Source: Phallusia mammillata
Taxonomy: Eukaryota > Chordata > Ascidiacea > Phlebobranchia > Ascidiidae
Length of the DNA stretch: 64,000 nucleotides
NCBI GenBank assembly: GCA_003260075.1
Contig: QLIY01000297.1
Span: forward strand, 1 to 64,000
Direction of reading: 5' to 3'
A program made the position numbers and the translations under genes. This document shows positions 61,001 to 64,000 of the stretch, one piece after another. Each line of letters begins with the position of its first letter. The stretch's first letter is position 1. The notes beneath the pieces are model-generated. The model was not told where the DNA came from, made no database searches, and was given only the letters and a program-made list of their open reading frames with translations.

Positions 61001-63976
61001 TGTTAGACTAATTAATTAATATAATTAAATGCAGGAGTAACATGGTACTAAAATCAAAGAGGTTTGCAGTAATCATAGCATCACAATGTTTTTTCATGTA
61101 GCATACAAAACGAATAGAAAGTGACACAAACACTATAATTGAGTAAACTTTGTAGCATTTTTCCCCTTTTGACATATTTCAAATGCCTGCATAAAGGGTG
61201 GCAAAATGTTTACTGTAACTTTGGCTTTACAGGTGGTTACGTGAAAATAAAGGATATCCTGGCACATCAACATTTCTCCAAAACGCTGAACGTGTCAAGA
61301 GACGACATTTACAGGGTAGTGAGGAACAATGACAAACAAAGATTTGTTATTGTGGTGGATACATTGGGAGTTGAAACTATCAGAGCTACCCAGGGCCACA
61401 CTGTCGCTGTAAGTTAAGCACATTAACATTGAATACTATGATGGGAGAACGGTCTATTACTGTGTTCACTAAAACAGTGCGACTTAGAATTTAGAATAGA
61501 ATATTTTACGAACACAACTTTAAAGCACAGGCCGTTACGTTTTAACCAGAGATGTACCGAATATCCGAATCTTTTTTAAACACACATTCAAAGCGTTAAA
61601 CTCGTCTTTTTTGCTTAGTACCAACGAAAATCGCCTCAATTATTATATTTTTTGACACATTATCGTTTTTCCCACTGCAGACAAAAATCAGTAATTCATT
61701 GTCGGGTTGGAAATCATGCTTAAAGCAATGTTAAGCTCACAGAATTAAATAGGGGACGAAACACAACTATTCTGCACCAACTGCCTGGTAAAAAAGCATT
61801 GTTTTCATGTCAAACGCATAGCGTAAGACTTCGCGTGACCTCATAATGATTCGGTTGATTCGGCCGATTACCCCCCCCCCGTAGCATACAAAACGAATAG
61901 AAAGTGACACAAACACTATAATTGAGTACTTTGTAGCATTTTCCCCCTTTTGACATATTTGCGTCAAATGCCTGCATAAAGGATGGCAAAATGTTTACTG
62001 TAACTTTTCCCCCCCCCCCCCCCCCCGGTTTCGGCCGAATCGAAATTTCGCCGATTTGGTACATCACTAGTTTTAACCTAATTACGTACCACCACAACTC
62101 TTTCAAGAGCAACAACTAAAATTGCGTTAACTGTTGCAATTATTAAATCCTTATCGTTTTGTCCATTTCTTACAAAGATCAGCAATGCATTTGCAACGAT
62201 GCCCGACTAATATCATACTTTAACATAATTACCTTTGCAGTAACATCGCTGTTGGTTTGGTAGAAAAATATGTTTTTTATGTCATGAGCGTGGTGTGCGA
62301 CTTCGCGTGACGTCACAAACGATTCGTTTTTTGATTTGTTGACGTCACAAACGATTCGGCCGAATTATTTGGGAAAAACTGACAAATGTTCGGTTTCGAT
62401 CCGAAACCAATTCAGCCGATTCGGTGCATTACCATTGCAAACCAAGTACGTTCAAAGCAGAGGTGTTAGTTGACCTACAATTGTGGCCCGAACCCGGCTG
62501 AACACGACTGAACCCCAACCGAAAACAGTCTTAAAATGACGTACCGAATTTAAACGAAGTGTATTGTACGAAAACAAGTTGAGTTGAGTTGAGTTGAGTT
62601 GAGTTGAGTTTATTTCGCTTGGTGAAAGAAAACATAGCGACACTGTAGCACCAAAACAATCACCAAGCCGGAAATAGCTGCGCAACATTAAAACGGTAAA
62701 GGGCACAATTGGTGGATGATACCAAAACGCACTGCAGCTACACCGTATTATAAAGCGTTATATGACCTGGGCTCACAAGAAAGTGAGGTTGGCGCAGTGT
62801 TGGTAAACACGACTGGGGAGGGAACGTTGGTGGGACCAGTCAAGGGGGGCCTATTAACTAACCACCCGTGTTAGGGAAAGAGGGTGGGGTTCGACAGGAA
62901 AAGAAACCACCGAAAGAAACCCTGTCGGATAGTTTCAAGCGCCGGAAGGAAGATCACACTCCATAGAGCTTCATTTTTAAACTCTGGCCCCAACCCAATA
63001 GCCCTTATTATCGCAAGCATTTCACAAATCAAAATTTTCTTGTTTGATGAAATTTCTCTCAAACCTGAACTCCCTAGGCTTTAAAAGTTCAGCAAATAAT
63101 AATAAAAAAACACGAAAGGAGCATAAAGTTCTACCTAATGATTTACATTTGTGATATAACTATTTGGCGTTAAGGTGGATAACTTGGAGTTAGAAGAAAT
63201 TACAGACCCTTCCCAATTTCCCACTGTGGTACATGGAACGTTTTGGAAATTTTGGATTCCGATTTCCGTCCAAGGACTTCATCGAAGAAACGTCAGCACC
63301 GTAGTTGCATGTCTACTAGAAGATGTCGATAAAATTAACAAAATGTTTTTTTTTCACGCAGAGAATACATATCCATATGACTACAGCAGAGCCAACGGAT
63401 GGAAACGGTGTTATCAGTGGAATGCGGAAAACATGTAATTTGTTCATATATATCGACATAGCGGCAGCAATGGCAGGTAAAGTATTAGTTTTGGTAAACT
63501 TCGTAGGCTTCATGTAATTTTTGGAGTTGACATTTAATTGTACAATTATAATCAACCTGTTAGATAGGCGCGCCGTTTTAATTTAGTCGTAACCAACTTG
63601 TGAAATGGGGAGTGAATAGCATCATTTTTATCAACCACGCCAAGAGAATATTCAGCGCATTCACTTTCTGCTCACAAGGTTGTGGGATTTAAATTTTTGT
63701 CAGCCGGTTGTATCACAAAAGTCATATTTCCATTGACAGTAAGCAGTAAAGCTAACCGGTTCGCTGATCTCATAAAATCTCGTTAGGACTTATTGTGAGC
63801 ATAACGCATTTAGGCGTTGCCCAAGCACCGAATATAGAAACTTTTTTCCAATTTTCACGTAGATGGAATACGATTTTTTGTTTCTTCTAATGGAGTGATA
63901 CTCTCGACAGGCGATGATATGGGATATTTGTCTCCTAAATACTTTATTAAAGTGATAGGGACAAGTAAAAAGCAAC
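58065..63976 (+). CDS. MJ1316/DUF504 + 2H phosphoesterase + Tpt1/KptA fusion (3' end beyond window)
   Basis: Twelve phase-consistent exons encode at least 667 residues: 58065-58378, 58660-59018, 59146-59357, 59420-59585, 59640-59854, 60023-60065, 60125-60194, 60441-60532, 61233-61408, 63175-63300, 63362-63476 and 63863-63976. Domain 1 (about 97-181) is MJ1316/DUF504: HDVINRVKWDESL, FCVGYTDRFDGL, IPQHRIQYFKRN, VVWDKSKRLDNVFGST. Domain 2 (about 225-422) is an AKAP7/LENG9-type 2H phosphoesterase: LHVNF at His277 and PHLTLIKF at His359. Domain 3 (about 465-660) is Tpt1/KptA 2'-phosphotransferase: LGAVLRHNKFGF (R480-H481), IRATQGH (R541-H546), VHGTFWKFW (H569), RIHIH (R592) and SGMR (R613), then DGIRFFVSSNGVILSTG. 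Domains 1 and 2 occur together in LENG9; Tpt1 normally stands alone and removes tRNA splice-junction 2'-phosphates using NAD+. The last exon ends at donor GTAAGT (63977), so the gene continues. Splitting into two mRNAs remains possible. Confidence 0.85.
58400..58615. mobile_element. hAT-type MITE in intron 1 of the fusion gene
   Basis: The left end CACTGGTTCTCAAAC and the right end (reverse complement CAGTGATTGTCAAAT) are inverted relatives. Flanks ATCTATAT (58392-58399) and ATCTAAAT (58616-58623) match at 7 of 8, consistent with an aged target duplication. It is 216 bp and non-coding. Confidence 0.7.
60711..60856. mobile_element. 146-bp hAT-type MITE in intron 8 of the fusion gene
   Basis: CAGTGGTGGGATTCAAAT at the left and TGAATCCCACCACTG at the right are near-perfect inverted ends. 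Flanks CCAATATC and CCAAAATC match at 7 of 8. A degraded relative lies at about 63680-63785, sharing GTGGGATT, CAGCCGGTT and GCTGATCTCATAAAAT. Confidence 0.75.
61547..62069. mobile_element. hAT-type MITE, second copy of AGAGATGTACC family, duplication GTTTTAAC
   Basis: The ends CAGAGATGTACCGAATATC and GATTTGGTACATCACTA are flanked by perfect GTTTTAAC at 61539-61546 and 62070-62077. The interior is interrupted at C10 (61871-61880) and C18 (62009-62026). Between them, 61881-62008 is a copy of intron sequence from about 61098-61229, so the interior is probably misassembled. Same family as 3261-3740. Confidence 0.8.
62078..63174. other. rest of intron 9 of the fusion gene: repeats, microsatellite
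   Basis: 62270-62435 carries a diverged half of the ATTCGG/CCGAAT MITE family (GATTCGGCCGAATT, GATTCGGTGCATTACC). 62578-62611 is a (GAGTT)n microsatellite of about seven units. Nothing coding is recognised in the remaining sequence, though the long intron (1.77 kb) is the largest in this gene. Confidence 0.5.
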
Positions 63977-64000
63977 GTAAGTGTACTGTATATTTTTAAA

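Overview
This is a 64 kb piece of an animal nuclear genome: intron-rich genes with GT-AG introns, no prokaryote-like operon packing and no organellar signature. An ascidian tunicate is the best guess, at moderate confidence. The reasons are compact chordate-type genes, fast-evolving orthologues, dense short hAT-type elements, strong allelic divergence between duplicated segments, and one same-strand gene pair (MMGT1/EMC5 then GPN2) with only 14 nt between stop and start. No species can be assigned from the window alone.

Layout: 1-9.1 kb is gene-poor repeat sequence. PDCD10/CCM3 (9185-11301, minus) and a small CAP-Gly protein (11959-12609, minus) follow. 12.6-16.9 kb holds hAT elements and an N gap. 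A BOK-like Bcl-2 family gene lies at 16958-20123 (+). After more repeats come an intronless POLR3E/RPC5 gene (24014-25960, +), a TPR-like gene resembling FANCG (26387-29449, +) and, tail to tail, LZIC (29501-30945, minus). LMBR1/LMBR1L is at 32338-36213 (+). A second N gap (37183-37724) precedes a three-BED-finger, hAT-derived gene (38487-41655, minus). POLR2A, the RNA polymerase II largest subunit, fills 42815-54784 (+) in 30 exons with a C-terminal repeat domain of about 50 heptads. GPN2 (55080-56525, minus) and MMGT1/EMC5 (56540-57123, minus) follow. The window ends inside a gene at 58065-63976+ that encodes, in one reading frame over 12 exons, an MJ1316/DUF504 RNA-end-recognition domain, a 2H-phosphoesterase (AKAP7/LENG9-like) domain and a Tpt1/KptA tRNA 2'-phosphotransferase domain.

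The most interesting biology is that last gene. Three modules tied to RNA ends carrying 2',3'-cyclic phosphate or 2'-phosphate appear joined in one polypeptide. Functionally related neighbours are otherwise limited: POLR2A and GPN2 (a GPN-loop GTPase used in RNA polymerase assembly) are convergent neighbours, and POLR3E lies about 17 kb away. I infer no coordinated cluster.

The window has a strong assembly signature. There are 30 homopolymer runs of 10 or more G or C. Where the flanking duplicate copy lets real bases be subtracted, the core is exactly 10. Every run is G on the plus strand before the N gap at 37 kb, and every run is C after it. Most short runs sit between two slightly different copies of the same sequence, including partial duplicate exons of POLR2A and LMBR1. 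I read these as gap placeholders between overlapping allelic contigs, so poly-Gly and poly-Pro reading frames and tandem exon duplications here should not be taken as real.
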